Shown: in pieces, positions 25,877 through 35,768 of the stretch
Layout: each line of letters begins with the position of its first letter
How positions within the stretch are numbered: position 1 is the first letter of the stretch
Made by a program: the position numbers and the translations under genes
DNA from: Lewinellaceae bacterium
GTDB taxonomy: Bacteria > Bacteroidota > Bacteroidia > Chitinophagales > Saprospiraceae
Assembly (NCBI GenBank): GCA_024644235.1
Contig: JAHELJ010000004.1
Coordinates: 1-64,000 of the forward strand
Direction of reading: 5' to 3'
DNA length: 64,000 nucleotides
Notes under the pieces: model-generated
The model's input: only the letters and a program-made list of their open reading frames with translations
Database searches by the model: none
Told to the model about the DNA's origin: nothing

Positions 25877-28800
25877 ATGTATAAAGCTCTCCTTTTTGCA
25901 CTGACGGTGTTCGGTGGAATCACACTTGCCGACATTTCTGCTCAAGTTCCACAATCATTTTATGAAAACATGTCATGGCGTAACGTCGGTCCCAACCGGG
26001 GTGGCCGCTGCCTCGGAGTGGCTGGCTCACCAGGTAGACCCTTGGAGTACTATTTTGGCGCCACCGGGGGAGGTCTGTGGAAGACGACCGACGGTGGCCA
26101 GGAATGGTTTCCGGTGACTGACGGGCAAGTAACCAGCTCCTCGGTTGGCGCGGTTGCAGTAGCAGAAACAAACCCGGATATCGTATACATAGGAATGGGA
26201 GAAGTGCAGTTGCGTGGCAGCATTACCCAGGGAGATGGAGTCTACAAATCGAGCGATGGTGGAAAGACCTGGCGGCACCTGGGATTGGAGGGAACCCAAG
26301 CAGTAGCTCGCATTCGTATCCATCCCACCAATCCTGACATCGTCTACGTAGCTGCTCTGGGACATCCTTATGGGGATAATGAAGAACGAGGAGTCTTCAG
26401 ATCTATCGATGGTGGCAACACCTGGGAGAAAGTATTGTATGAAAGTCCCAAAGCGGGGGCTGTTGATCTAATCATTGATCGCACCAATCCCAAGATTCTT
26501 TACGCAACGACGTGGCAGGTCTATCGGAGGGCGTGGAAGATGTGGGGAGGTGGAGAATACTGCAAACTATGGAAATCGGTTGATGGAGGAGATAATTGGA
26601 TCGACCTCACCAAAAATCCGGGCATGCCGGAGGGACCAATCGGCAAGATCGGAGTAACGGTTTCTCCCGATGACCCCAATCGAGTCTACGCGATCGTGGA
26701 AGCCAATAATGGAGGCGTGTTTCGTAGTGATGACGGTGGTTGGACCTGGAAGCACTTAAACGATGAGCGAAAACTAAGACAGCGTGCCTTTTATTATTCG
26801 CGGATTTATGCTGATCCATGGGACAAGGATATCGTTTACTGCCTCAATACGGGATTCTACAAGTCAACCGATGGAGGGAAAACATTTGACATCACTATTC
26901 GTGTTCCCCATGGTGATAACCATGATCTTTGGATCGATCCCAACAACCCCCAAAGGATGATAAACGGTAATGATGGGGGAGGGAACGTTAGCGTGAATGG
27001 TGGCGAAAGCTGGACGGAACAAGATTATCCCACTTCCCAGTTTTATCATGTGATGGCGACAAGTGATGTGCCTTATCATGTGGCAGGTGCCCAGCAAGAC
27101 AATAGCACCATCGCCATTCCCAGCGATGGTTGGGAACATATGATGGCCCGGGGACCAGGACACGGTTGGGGTTATGCCGTCGGCGGGGGAGAAAGTGGTT
27201 ATATTACCCAACATCCAACCAATCCCGATATATTCTATGCTGGTAGTCAGGGGGCTTTACTCACGCGATACGATCGCAGTAATGGCCAGATCCGCGATAT
27301 CCAGGTGTATCCCCGATTTTTTTCCGGTGAACCAGCCAGCGCTCTACCGGAGCGTTGGCAGTGGACATTTCCGATCGTGTTTGCCCACCAAGACCCCGGC
27401 ATCATGTATACCTGTTCGCAGCATGTTTGGAAGACCACCGACGACGGTCAGTCCTGGGAGAAGATCAGTCCGGATCTGACCTACGCTGATCCCGAAACCC
27501 TGGGAGAGACTGGTGGAATAATTACCAACGACATGAATGGCCCTGAGATCTATGCGACGGTTTTTGCCTTAAATCCTTCTTACCATGATATAAACACCAT
27601 TTGGGCTGGTTCTGATGATGGGATGATCCATATCACGCGCGATGGCGGGAAAAAATGGGAGAATATCACTCCTCCGGATCTACCTAAATTCTCCCGGGTC
27701 AGTATAATGGAGGAATCCAGGACGAGCTCCGGCACCTTGTATGTGGCTGCAAACCGGTATCAGGTAGATGACAGGGAACCTTATGTCTTCAAAACCATGG
27801 ACTTTGGAAAAACCTGGATAAAAATAATTGATGGAATTGCTCCCGGTCATTTCGCGCGGGTAATCAGGGAGGATCACATCAATCCCAATTTGTTATTCCT
27901 GGGTACAGAGCATGGGGTATATGTCTCGTTCAATACCGGTATAAGTTGGCAACCCATTCAACTGAATTTACCTGATACACCGATCCGCGATCTGGTCATC
28001 AAAAACGATGATGTCGTGCTGGGTACACATGGCCGCAGCTTTTGGATATTGGATGACATCAATCCATTAAGAGAAGTGAACGAAGCAAATTTGGATGAGG
28101 ACGCAGTTTTATACAAGCCCTCCAATGCCATCCGGGGAGTTTATGATGCGGTGTTTCAATATCACCTCAAGGAACAGGTGGATTCAGTGGTTTTCGAGAT
28201 TCTTGATGGTAATGGAAACCTCGTGAGCAGGCATGCCGGATCTGAACCGGAATACAAGATTGATCCCAACATACCCTGGTGGAGGCGAGGTGGATCCAGT
28301 AGACCCACTACGGCAACTGGCATCAATCAATTTACCTGGGATCTTCGTTATCCGGGTGCTACTACCTTTGAGGGTATGATCATCTGGAGTGGTCGTCCTG
28401 AGAGGGGCCCCAAGGCACCGGCCGGTCAATACCAGATTCAGATGATCTGTGGGGATTATACAAAGACCCATCCATTTGAAATTGAGATGGATCCCAATTT
28501 GAAAGGTATAACGAGAGAGCACCTTCAGGAACAATTCGAATTGGCAATGAAGATCCGGGACAAGACGAGTGCAGCCAATGAAGCTGTGATTGAGATCAGG
28601 GCGGTCCGTGACAGCCTGGATCAGAAAATCCAGGGTATAAAGGATCAACCTATTTTGGCTGAAGCAGAGCGGTTCAACCAGGAAATAACCATGATTGAAG
28701 AAGCCCTTTATCAGACCAAAAATCAGAGCAATCAGGATCCGTTGAATTTTCCCATCCGGTTGAACAACCGGTTAGCGTCTTTAAGGCGCAGTGTAGAGAA

Positions 28801-28930
28801 CGGCGATGCAAAGCCAACTGATGGAGCCTACAAAGTTTTTCAGGAATTATCCGAAGAATTGGAGAGTCATTTGAAAAAGCTGGACACATTAATGTCGGAA
28901 GACTGGGTGGCGACTAAAGGGAAGTTGTGA
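25877..28930 (+). CDS. Secreted VPS10/BNR-type beta-propeller protein
   Basis: The start is placed at MYKALLFALTVFGG (25877). The 1017-residue protein has a signal peptide ending near ISAQ. It then has at least eight BNR/Asp-box blades (GGLWKTTDGGQEW, GVYKSSDGGKTWRHLG, GVFRSIDGGNTWEKV, GVFRSDDGGWTWKHL, GFYKSTDGGKTF, HVWKTTDDGQSWEKIS, MIHITRDGGKKWENIT, YVFKTMDFGKTWIKI). The opening MSWRNVGPNRGGRCLGVAG is typical of a large Bacteroidota family annotated as sortilin- or exo-sialidase-like glycosyl hydrolases. The C-terminal ~200 residues are a beta-sandwich-like part and a helical tail. Catalytic residues cannot be assigned. Family members sit in the periplasm or on the surface and are often near sulfatases, as here. 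Confidence 0.85.
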   Translation: MYKALLFALTVFGGITLADISAQVPQSFYENMSWRNVGPNRGGRCLGVAGSPGRPLEYYFGATGGGLWKTTDGGQEWFPVTDGQVTSSSVGAVAVAETNPDIVYIGMGEVQLRGSITQGDGVYKSSDGGKTWRHLGLEGTQAVARIRIHPTNPDIVYVAALGHPYGDNEERGVFRSIDGGNTWEKVLYESPKAGAVDLIIDRTNPKILYATTWQVYRRAWKMWGGGEYCKLWKSVDGGDNWIDLTKNPGMPEGPIGKIGVTVSPDDPNRVYAIVEANNGGVFRSDDGGWTWKHLNDERKLRQRAFYYSRIYADPWDKDIVYCLNTGFYKSTDGGKTFDITIRVPHGDNHDLWIDPNNPQRMINGNDGGGNVSVNGGESWTEQDYPTSQFYHVMATSDVPYHVAGAQQDNSTIAIPSDGWEHMMARGPGHGWGYAVGGGESGYITQHPTNPDIFYAGSQGALLTRYDRSNGQIRDIQVYPRFFSGEPASALPERWQWTFPIVFAHQDPGIMYTCSQHVWKTTDDGQSWEKISPDLTYADPETLGETGGIITNDMNGPEIYATVFALNPSYHDINTIWAGSDDGMIHITRDGGKKWENITPPDLPKFSRVSIMEESRTSSGTLYVAANRYQVDDREPYVFKTMDFGKTWIKIIDGIAPGHFARVIREDHINPNLLFLGTEHGVYVSFNTGISWQPIQLNLPDTPIRDLVIKNDDVVLGTHGRSFWILDDINPLREVNEANLDEDAVLYKPSNAIRGVYDAVFQYHLKEQVDSVVFEILDGNGNLVSRHAGSEPEYKIDPNIPWWRRGGSSRPTTATGINQFTWDLRYPGATTFEGMIIWSGRPERGPKAPAGQYQIQMICGDYTKTHPFEIEMDPNLKGITREHLQEQFELAMKIRDKTSAANEAVIEIRAVRDSLDQKIQGIKDQPILAEAERFNQEITMIEEALYQTKNQSNQDPLNFPIRLNNRLASLRRSVENGDAKPTDGAYKVFQELSEELESHLKKLDTLMSEDWVATKGKL

Positions 28931-28993
28931 TAATCGCCGCAATTAAAATTGCAGGGTCAGTAGCCTATAGCTTCACCACAAACCTTCAGCATA

Positions 28994-30010
28994 CTACATA
29001 CCCAACACCTCTTTGCTAATGTGCATGGTGACGAGCATGTGCGGAATATCCACCACCTCGGCAATTTTTAGATCGCCCGCAAGGGAGCATAATGCATAGG
29101 CCTCTTCGAGTGATAACCCATGCTCAGACTGGAGGTATTCCACCATGAATAATGTAGCCTTTCGAGCTGCCTCATCAATCGTGGTACCAAACCCGGTAGT
29201 AGCATAGTGGGTCAATGTCTCATATTGAGGTTCCGCGATTCTCTTGCCCTTGATGATGTCCAACTGATAAATGAAACGCATCGGAGCCTCAATGGCAGTG
29301 CCGCAGACTTCTCCTAATCCTTGCACCGCGTGCGCATCTCCAATAGAGAAAAGTGCACCTTCTACGAACACGGGAAAGTACACAATGCTCCCTTCCGTAA
29401 TATTGGGATCGTCCATGTTTCCACCGTTTGCTCTCGGAGGGATGGTTGACAACATCTCGTCTGTATCTGGCGCTACCCCCATCACTCCGGGGAATGGTTT
29501 CAATGGAATCCGAATTTTGTCATTGAATTGGACATGGGTTTTATCCGGTCCTAATTCATAGGTGCGGAGGTATTTGCTCTTGATCGTATCGGCAAGAAAA
29601 CTGAAACCGGGGTAGATCGCATTCCATCCCCAATCACCCATTTCGACCTTGTGTAATGTGACCTTCAAAACATCGCCTGGTTGCGCATCCTCGACATATA
29701 CCGGACCGGTCAACGGATGAATCGGATCAAAGTCGAGTGAGTCCATAGCACTGGTATCAGAATGAAGATGAAATTGCTCGTCACTTGCTTCTTCCGTGAA
29801 TGCCTCAATGACCGCACCCGAATGTACTCGGAGAATGGGTGGAATGGTGCGACTGAATTTGTTGTGGGTTTGATCTTTGGTGAGGGTATATTGCGGTGTC
29901 GGAGTTTCATTACTGGGAACCGAGCCTGGGCTACTTGTAGTGGGCGATTCACTACAAGCCAATATAGCTATGGAGATTATGGGAAATAAAATTGTGGTTT
30001 TTGTATTCAT
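28994..30010 (-). CDS. Acetamidase/formamidase family lipoprotein
   Basis: The 338-residue protein has a lipobox (SIAILACSES) and a Ser/Pro/Thr-rich tether. It then has the FmdA/AmdA fold: HNKFSRTIPPILRVHSGAVIEAFTEEASD, DPIHPLTGPVYVEDAQPGDVLKV, FPGVMGVAP, PPRANGGNMD, YFPVFVEGALFSIGDAHAVQGLGEVCGTAIE. Relatives hydrolyse formamide or acetamide to ammonia and the acid. The lipoprotein form suggests a periplasmic enzyme with a different amide substrate. It lies 35 bp downstream of the sulfatase gene and may be co-transcribed with it. Confidence 0.9.
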   Translation of the reverse strand: MNTKTTILFPIISIAILACSESPTTSSPGSVPSNETPTPQYTLTKDQTHNKFSRTIPPILRVHSGAVIEAFTEEASDEQFHLHSDTSAMDSLDFDPIHPLTGPVYVEDAQPGDVLKVTLHKVEMGDWGWNAIYPGFSFLADTIKSKYLRTYELGPDKTHVQFNDKIRIPLKPFPGVMGVAPDTDEMLSTIPPRANGGNMDDPNITEGSIVYFPVFVEGALFSIGDAHAVQGLGEVCGTAIEAPMRFIYQLDIIKGKRIAEPQYETLTHYATTGFGTTIDEAARKATLFMVEYLQSEHGLSLEEAYALCSLAGDLKIAEVVDIPHMLVTMHISKEVLGM

Positions 30011-30045
30011 ACTATTCCAATATCTAGAGAAATTATGAATGGTGA

Positions 30046-31392
30046 TTAGTCATTTGGCGACACGGCATCCAACCGCCGATTTTCATAACTTTCTAATACT
30101 TCTTCAAGCTCAAAATAAACTTCTTCAGTTTCGTCATTTAGATTATTCAGGTCAAGCGGCTGTTCCTCTAAATAATCATGTGGGATGTGGTAGAATTCGC
30201 CGGTATCATATAGTTTGAATTCCTTATTTCTTGCGAAAACTCTGGCTTTTTCGGATTCGCCGCTTCTGGAGTACCAATTATAAATCCACCTGCGTGGTTC
30301 ATCTGTTTCACCCCGGAACTGAGGTAGAAAATTGTAGCCATCAACATTGAGGGAATCCGGTACAGAAATCCCTGCAGTGTTGCAGATGGTTGGCAAAACA
30401 TCACTGAAATCCACGAGGTCTGCACTGATTTGGCCACCTTCAATTTCGGCAGGCCATTGGATAAATAGGGGTACTCTTGTGCCGGCATCAGTAGACTTTC
30501 CTTTAGCACCGGCTACAGATCTTCCATTTAATTCTGAGACAATTGGAGCATCGGTACCATTATCACCTGTAAAAATGATGATGGTGTTTTCATATAATTC
30601 CAATTCTTTCAGTTTGGTTTTTACCCTGCCAATAATTCTGTCGGTGTAGGCCATCATATCCGGGAAATAGGATGGATTGCCCTTATACCTCATAACAGTT
30701 GTGTCATCTGACATCCAACTCGCAGATTCCGGTGTGCTACTGAACGGGCAGTGCGTGAGAATCATAGGATAATACAACAGAAACGGTTTCTCTTCTTGAC
30801 TGCATCGTTCGATAAAATCCAGGCCATATTTACAGACGATATCCGGGCCATAATCATTTCTGGAGAAAGTATCTATCCTTCCATTGGTTTCCAAAACGGG
30901 CATGGAAAACCTGGTATCTCGCCCGGTGGCATCTGCTCTGCCCAACTGCACCTGCCACAGGCAGTGTTCATCAAACCCGGCCTTCCGGGGGCTATCGGCT
31001 TCTTTGCCTAGTTGCCACTTGCCTACCACACAGGTAGCGTATCCACCATCTTGAAAAAGATGCCCGAACGTAACCTGACTGGTATCTAGCCATCCAAAAC
31101 GTATGTAATTCCGTACGTTGTAAATCCCGGTCATGATTTGTACCCGGCTGGGCGTGCAAAGAGGCTGCGCATAACAGTGTTCGAAACGGATACCTTCCCG
31201 AGCCATGGCATCTATTTCGGGGGTGTGGTAGGAAGTCCCTCCATTTGCTGATATTGTTTCATAGCCGAGGTCATCGGCCATAATCAGAATGATGTTTGGT
31301 CTTCCTGGGTTTGCTATCCGATCAACATTCTGGCATCCGCTCCAAATGAGGACTGCCACCAAACCAGGGATTAAGAATCTGGTGTATACCAT
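30046..31392 (-). CDS. Sulfatase (alkaline phosphatase superfamily, type I) lipoprotein
   Basis: The start is placed at MVYTRFLIPG (31392), which gives a lipoprotein signal with Cys20 (WSGC); upstream in-frame ATGs are possible. The N-terminus IILIMADDLGYE supplies metal ligands Asp40 and Asp41. CTPSR at 79-83 is the formylglycine signature, so the enzyme needs a maturation enzyme (FGE or anSME) that is not in this window. FTGDNGTDAP gives further metal ligands. Length (448 residues) and ending are normal. Substrate is unknown, probably a sulfated glycan or small sulfate ester. Confidence 0.92.
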   Translation of the reverse strand: MVYTRFLIPGLVAVLIWSGCQNVDRIANPGRPNIILIMADDLGYETISANGGTSYHTPEIDAMAREGIRFEHCYAQPLCTPSRVQIMTGIYNVRNYIRFGWLDTSQVTFGHLFQDGGYATCVVGKWQLGKEADSPRKAGFDEHCLWQVQLGRADATGRDTRFSMPVLETNGRIDTFSRNDYGPDIVCKYGLDFIERCSQEEKPFLLYYPMILTHCPFSSTPESASWMSDDTTVMRYKGNPSYFPDMMAYTDRIIGRVKTKLKELELYENTIIIFTGDNGTDAPIVSELNGRSVAGAKGKSTDAGTRVPLFIQWPAEIEGGQISADLVDFSDVLPTICNTAGISVPDSLNVDGYNFLPQFRGETDEPRRWIYNWYSRSGESEKARVFARNKEFKLYDTGEFYHIPHDYLEEQPLDLNNLNDETEEVYFELEEVLESYENRRLDAVSPND

Positions 31393-31524
31393 GTCAATAT
31401 TGAATAAGATCATCACCCGAAGTTGATATTGTTTTGAAGATATGCTTTGTATGGAGAAAAATCGCATGGAGTCGCTGTGAGGCTCTTGGATCCAAAGCCG
31501 ACTCCGATGTGCCTTCGGCTGCTG

Positions 31525-32016
31525 CTAGCGAATGAATTGCTCGACAAATTTCGTGCCCAAGCCGGTCGATTCATAGTGTCCTATACACATCTGGATTTTG
31601 GTGAAAACATCTTCGAAGTCAATGGCCTTTCCGTCCTCATCCACATAAACCATTGATCCATTGACATTGAACAGGGTAATCATCTCGTCATCACTATCTA
31701 CCACCAACGTATGCGTCTCTCCAGGTGGCTCGAACAAGAATTTTCCCGGCGAAGCGACAAAGTCGTGTTCCAAATAATGCCAATGCCCTTTGATCACAAA
31801 GCCATAGACCGGTCCGGGATGGCGGTGCCGGCTCAAAACTCCGGATCGACGCACCCGTAAAAGATTGAACCAGCCTCCACCCGTGGTGTCTAAAAGAAGC
31901 GGTCGAAACCAGACGTTGGGAGCCTGTGGCACCCAGACACGCTCATCGGCAGGGATGGCATCAATGATCATATCTGGTTTGGCATAAGACGGTAAATGAG
32001 AATGATTAGTGCTCAT
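31525..32016 (-). CDS. Cupin protein of the 2,4'-dihydroxyacetophenone dioxygenase family
   Basis: This 163-residue single-domain cupin has WFNLLRVRRSGVLSRHRHPGPVYGFVIKGHWHYLEHDFVASPGKFLFEPPGETHTL. The H-R-H-x(7+)-Y/E and later H motifs are metal ligands of the beta barrel. The length and pattern fit the ChrR-like/DAD family, whose namesake cleaves a carbon-carbon bond in dihydroxyacetophenone with Fe and O2; many relatives have other roles. It lies between the sulfatase and the molybdenum hydroxylase operon on the same strand. Confidence 0.82.
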   Translation of the reverse strand: MSTNHSHLPSYAKPDMIIDAIPADERVWVPQAPNVWFRPLLLDTTGGGWFNLLRVRRSGVLSRHRHPGPVYGFVIKGHWHYLEHDFVASPGKFLFEPPGETHTLVVDSDDEMITLFNVNGSMVYVDEDGKAIDFEDVFTKIQMCIGHYESTGLGTKFVEQFIR

Positions 32017-32176
32017 ATCGATTAATATCTAATTCAATTACGCTGTAAAATCTCATTACAAATTCAGGAAATTTCATTCCAGGTCGGAAGATCGTCCGAC
32101 TGGTCAAACCGATCTTTTGTTGCTTGGTTGGATATTTTTCGTCAAGAGAAGTTTTGATCCGATGACAATGAGTCTA

Positions 32177-32395
32177 TCAGCTATTTTGTTTGAAGCAAGT
32201 CCTGCCGGAAACACATGTGTCCGGTGAAACCAGCCCATCGTCTGGTCCTGTTCCTCCCACTGACTTAACGCACCAGCAGATTGTGTTTGCTTCGTCCAAC
32301 AGGAACCAGGGGTTTTCTCCACCTTCGGTCAGTCCGTAAGGACTTCTTGCTTTTAGATAGCGACAATATTTATTTCTGATTGGCCTGATATCCAT
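32177..32395 (-). CDS. Small Cys-rich protein coupled to the molybdenum hydroxylase operon
   Basis: The 72-residue frame starts 2 bases after the stop codon of the FAD-subunit gene (TAG TA ATG), so it is very likely translated. It has five Cys (11, 40, 42, 61, 67) in a compact, aromatic and Gly-rich sequence (RSPYGLTEGGENPWFLLD, TICWCVKSVGG, CVSGRTCF). No signal peptide is evident. The Cys pattern suggests binding of Zn or an Fe-S cluster, or a chaperone/maturation role for the oxidoreductase. I do not recognise a named family. Overlapping frames in this stretch lack protein character. The 160 bases between its stop and the cupin gene show nothing else. Confidence 0.65.
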   Translation of the reverse strand: MDIRPIRNKYCRYLKARSPYGLTEGGENPWFLLDEANTICWCVKSVGGTGPDDGLVSPDTCVSGRTCFKQNS

Positions 32396-32397
32396 TA

Positions 32398-33414
32398 CTA
32401 CGCAATTTCTAAGAGGGCTTGGCTGATGGTAGTTAGAAACAATGGGACCTTATAGCCATTCATTGTAAGTGGTCTGGCCGATGCCATGGCCGTTTCACCG
32501 GCGAGTTTTGCGCTTTCTTTATTGATGACCTGATTAATCAACGCTTCTTCTGCTCGGTAAGCCCGTACGGGGGTAGGAGCCGCTGCACCCAATGCTATGG
32601 TAATCTTTTCACACTTATTGCCATTCATTTTGGCCACGACAGCTACATCCGCTAACGACCAATCATATGACTCTCTTGCTACTTGCTTCACATAATGACT
32701 TCTGGTTCCTGAAGATGGTGTTGGAACCTTGATTTCGGTGATCAAGTCTCCGGGACTGAGGATGTTCTCTCTCCAGATGTCCTGGCTTGGTGATACAAAG
32801 AAGTCCTCTATCGGAACCTCGTGACTTTCGCCCTTAGCATCGAGATAAACTATAGAAGCCTCGTACGCCAGAAGAGCAGTAGCGACTGATGAGGCATGGA
32901 GACTTACGCAGGATCCGTTATCCAAAATGGCATGATTTTCATTCTGTCCCGTTTGTTGGCTTCGGGCATAGCAACGGTCGCCTCCTTTCCGCATACAAGG
33001 ATGATCAGCTGAGCGAAAATACCAACATCTGGTTCGCTGGGCGAGATTCCCGGCGAGGGTAGACATATTTCTTAGCTGCGGAGTGGCTGCATGAGCCACA
33101 GCCTGCTGGAGTGCAGTATAATGCTCGCTGACTTCCGGGCTCTGCTCTATCTCTGTCAAGGTTACATTTGCACCTATCGAAAGTCCACTGTCGGGATCAA
33201 AGCTCATTTTGTCAAGGCCCTTGATATTTCGGACATTGACAATCATCTGGGGTGCAATCAAGCCTTCTTTGACCATATCCCAAACGTCGATCCCACCCGA
33301 TTTATAAATTGAAGCCTTTCCGGTAGGTGTGTAGATTTCCTCCGAAACTGTAGAATTTGCCTGTTCTATGGCATCCTCCACGGATTTGGCTTCATACCAA
33401 CTAAATTTATTCAT
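32398..33414 (-). CDS. FAD-binding subunit of a PaoABC-like molybdenum hydroxylase
   Basis: The 338-residue protein has the CO-dehydrogenase flavoprotein fold: FSWYEAKSVEDAIEQA, MIVNVRNIKGLDKM, LSIGANVTLTEIEQ, TPQLRNMSTLAGNL, and the C-terminal SLADVAVVAKM region. An inserted segment has Cys130, Cys140, Cys148 (RTRCWYFRSADHPCMRKGG) and Cys169. This matches the extra [4Fe-4S] loop of E. coli PaoB (YagS) and 4-hydroxybenzoyl-CoA reductase beta. It transfers electrons between the 2Fe-2S subunit and the acceptor. The gene lies 10 bp after the large subunit gene. Confidence 0.92.
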   Translation of the reverse strand: MNKFSWYEAKSVEDAIEQANSTVSEEIYTPTGKASIYKSGGIDVWDMVKEGLIAPQMIVNVRNIKGLDKMSFDPDSGLSIGANVTLTEIEQSPEVSEHYTALQQAVAHAATPQLRNMSTLAGNLAQRTRCWYFRSADHPCMRKGGDRCYARSQQTGQNENHAILDNGSCVSLHASSVATALLAYEASIVYLDAKGESHEVPIEDFFVSPSQDIWRENILSPGDLITEIKVPTPSSGTRSHYVKQVARESYDWSLADVAVVAKMNGNKCEKITIALGAAAPTPVRAYRAEEALINQVINKESAKLAGETAMASARPLTMNGYKVPLFLTTISQALLEIA

Positions 33415-33424
33415 GATGGCGACT

Positions 33425-35767
33425 TTATTCGTAAACTTTATTTAATGCTTTTAAGATTCGAGCGGGTGTTATCGGTATCTCATAGATTCGTACCCCGATG
33501 GCATTGTATACTGCATTGGCAATCGCGACAGCAGTCGCGATGTTTGCCGGTTCACCGATACCGTAGGCATCCGTAGACGAGCTAGCAGTGTATTCTTCCA
33601 CGATTTCTATTTCGATTTCTGGGATCTCCATAGAATACGGAACCTTGTACTGATGGGCGTTGGCATTCATGAAATGACCTGTGCTGGAATCCATTACCCG
33701 GTTTTCGTATAAGGCGTATGAAACACCCTGTATCACACCACCATTGATTTGGCTCTCCAACTGGCCGATATTCAGCGGCCTGCCGCAGCTATGGGCTGCA
33801 ACAATTCGATCCACTTTTACAAAACCGGTATCTGTATTTACGGATACCTCCGCAAATTGTACCGATCCGAGGTCTCCATATGCCAATCCCCAAGGTTGTT
33901 GAAAACCTCCGTAATCATTGGTGCGGCTGGCGGTAGCGGTGATCTGCCCAGTGCGCATGCCCCTAAGTGCCTCCTTGAATGCAATTTTCTTCGATGCATC
34001 TTCGATGTGCAGAATTTGCCCATCTCTAGCAACTAGTTTACCTGATTCGGTTTCCCATTTGGCAGCAAGTTGCTCAAACAATTTCATCTTGACTTCATAA
34101 GCAGCATTCCTTGCCGGAGGAGTTATCGAACCCGTAACGACACTTCCGCCACTACCCGGCCCATCAGGAAACAACGTGTCTCCAATACGGACTGTGATGT
34201 CGGTTGTTTTGAGGCCGAGTTCTTCCGCAACTACCTGTGCCAACACGGTCTTGGTGCCGGTCCCTATATCCTGTACGCTGGATCGAATCTCAACGGAGCC
34301 GTCGTTGAGGACTCTCACTTCGACGCTAGAATTCAGGGTGACAAATCTTGGCCAACAAGATTGGGCCATGCCCATTCCTTTCTTGATAGTACCTTGGCTG
34401 GATCCGGCTTTCTTCCGTTGTGACCAACCAAATCGCTCTGCTCCTCTCATCCGTTCTACTCGTCTCACTTCACTCTTGTCAATTTTGTCTCGAAGCGCTA
34501 GCGGATCCATGCTCAGCTTTTCAGCTAGCTCGTCGATCGCCTGCTCTACCCCAAACGCACCTTGCACATTACCAGGTGCCCTCCAAGCTGCACCCGGACC
34601 AGCATGGGTGAGTACATCATATTGCTCGGTCCGGAAGTTTGGACATTCGTAAAGCACTTGTGCCACCCGACCCACTCCTGCTCCCAGACCGACTCCTGCC
34701 GTTCCGTAAGATTTCTGATCAATGGCTGTGAGGGTACCGTCATTCCTGGCTCCAATTTTCAAGGTTTGGATGGAGTTTGGTCGGTTTCCTTCGGCAAGAT
34801 GTTCTTCTTTTCGATCTATCATCAACCAGACCGGTCGTCCTGTCTTCTTGGATAATGTAGCTGCCATTGGCCCAAAGCTCCCAGCACTGTGTTTGGCTCC
34901 AAATCCTCCGCCCATGAAATCACAGATCACCCGCACCTTGCTCTTGGGAAGGTCGAAGTAATCGGCCAGTTCGTTGCGCACATTAGCTGTATTTTGGGTA
35001 GAAGCATACACCAGCATTTCATCAGACGTCCAATCGATTACCACGCCATGCGTCTCCAAGGGCATGTGCGTGTGAACCTGAGTACGGTATGTTTGTTCAA
35101 CGATCACATCGGCCTCTGCAAAGCCTTGCTCGACATCCCCTCTGGGGCCACCATAAAAGCTGCTGGTGCTGGGACCCCTAAGATTTCCTTCTCCTTTATC
35201 ACCCTCATGAACGACTCCCACATCTCCGCCGTCTACCTGAGCACCCATAGGGGCATCAAATACTAGTGGAGCATCCGGTTGCATGGCATCTTCCAGATCA
35301 ATTACAAACGACTTCTCATCGTAATTAACCTCGATCAGGGAAACTGCTTCTTTGGCAATATCCAGCGTATCAGCTGCTACTCCAGCCAGGGGTTGACCCA
35401 CATATTTTACTCCGGGAAAGGTCTCAGATGCCTCGCCCTCTTCAGAAGTGTTCCTGACAATATGAACCGCATGGACACCCGGCAAATTTTCTGCCTTAGA
35501 AGTATCGATCGAACGGATGGTGGCGTGAGGTACATTCGCTCTCAGGAACTTGGCATAGAGCATACCTGGCAATTGCATATCGCTGGTATACTTTGCTTGC
35601 CCGGTAACCTTAGCCCTGGCATCAATCCGATTGATCCTTTTGCCAACTTCCTTCAGTTCTTCATTAATCGGCCAGGCAGGCGGCTCCGTGTTGTCAATCT
35701 CCCTTTCTATTTCACCAAGGTTATGACCGGGTATTCCTAATGGAAATATTTCTTTTCGTTTTTCCAT
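33425..35767 (-). CDS. Molybdopterin-binding large subunit of a PaoABC-like aldehyde/xanthine-type oxidoreductase
   Basis: The 780-residue protein has the N-terminal hammerhead domain (VGKRINRIDARAKVTGQAKYT) and the molybdenum cofactor domain with GGGFGAKH, GPGAAWRAPGNVQGAFGVEQA and QDIGTGTKTVLAQVVAEELG. The catalytic Glu739 is in YGIGEPANIATAVA. Family members hydroxylate aldehydes or heterocycles, taking oxygen from water. The 7-subclass (PaoC/YagR-like) is suggested by the matching small subunits. It starts 1 base after the stop codon of the 2Fe-2S gene. Substrate cannot be read from the sequence. Confidence 0.93.
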   Translation of the reverse strand: MEKRKEIFPLGIPGHNLGEIEREIDNTEPPAWPINEELKEVGKRINRIDARAKVTGQAKYTSDMQLPGMLYAKFLRANVPHATIRSIDTSKAENLPGVHAVHIVRNTSEEGEASETFPGVKYVGQPLAGVAADTLDIAKEAVSLIEVNYDEKSFVIDLEDAMQPDAPLVFDAPMGAQVDGGDVGVVHEGDKGEGNLRGPSTSSFYGGPRGDVEQGFAEADVIVEQTYRTQVHTHMPLETHGVVIDWTSDEMLVYASTQNTANVRNELADYFDLPKSKVRVICDFMGGGFGAKHSAGSFGPMAATLSKKTGRPVWLMIDRKEEHLAEGNRPNSIQTLKIGARNDGTLTAIDQKSYGTAGVGLGAGVGRVAQVLYECPNFRTEQYDVLTHAGPGAAWRAPGNVQGAFGVEQAIDELAEKLSMDPLALRDKIDKSEVRRVERMRGAERFGWSQRKKAGSSQGTIKKGMGMAQSCWPRFVTLNSSVEVRVLNDGSVEIRSSVQDIGTGTKTVLAQVVAEELGLKTTDITVRIGDTLFPDGPGSGGSVVTGSITPPARNAAYEVKMKLFEQLAAKWETESGKLVARDGQILHIEDASKKIAFKEALRGMRTGQITATASRTNDYGGFQQPWGLAYGDLGSVQFAEVSVNTDTGFVKVDRIVAAHSCGRPLNIGQLESQINGGVIQGVSYALYENRVMDSSTGHFMNANAHQYKVPYSMEIPEIEIEIVEEYTASSSTDAYGIGEPANIATAVAIANAVYNAIGVRIYEIPITPARILKALNKVYE

Positions 35768-35768
35768 C

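Noticed and set aside
28939-28952. GCAATTAAAATTGC palindrome between convergent genes
   Set aside because: The stem is only 6 bp with a 2-base loop and no T-run, so it is too weak to call as a terminator.
32104-32322. Alternative minus-strand frame (72 codons) overlapping the Cys-rich gene
   Set aside because: The frame starting at 32395 is coupled to the operon and has a coherent Cys/Gly/Trp pattern. This one has neither.
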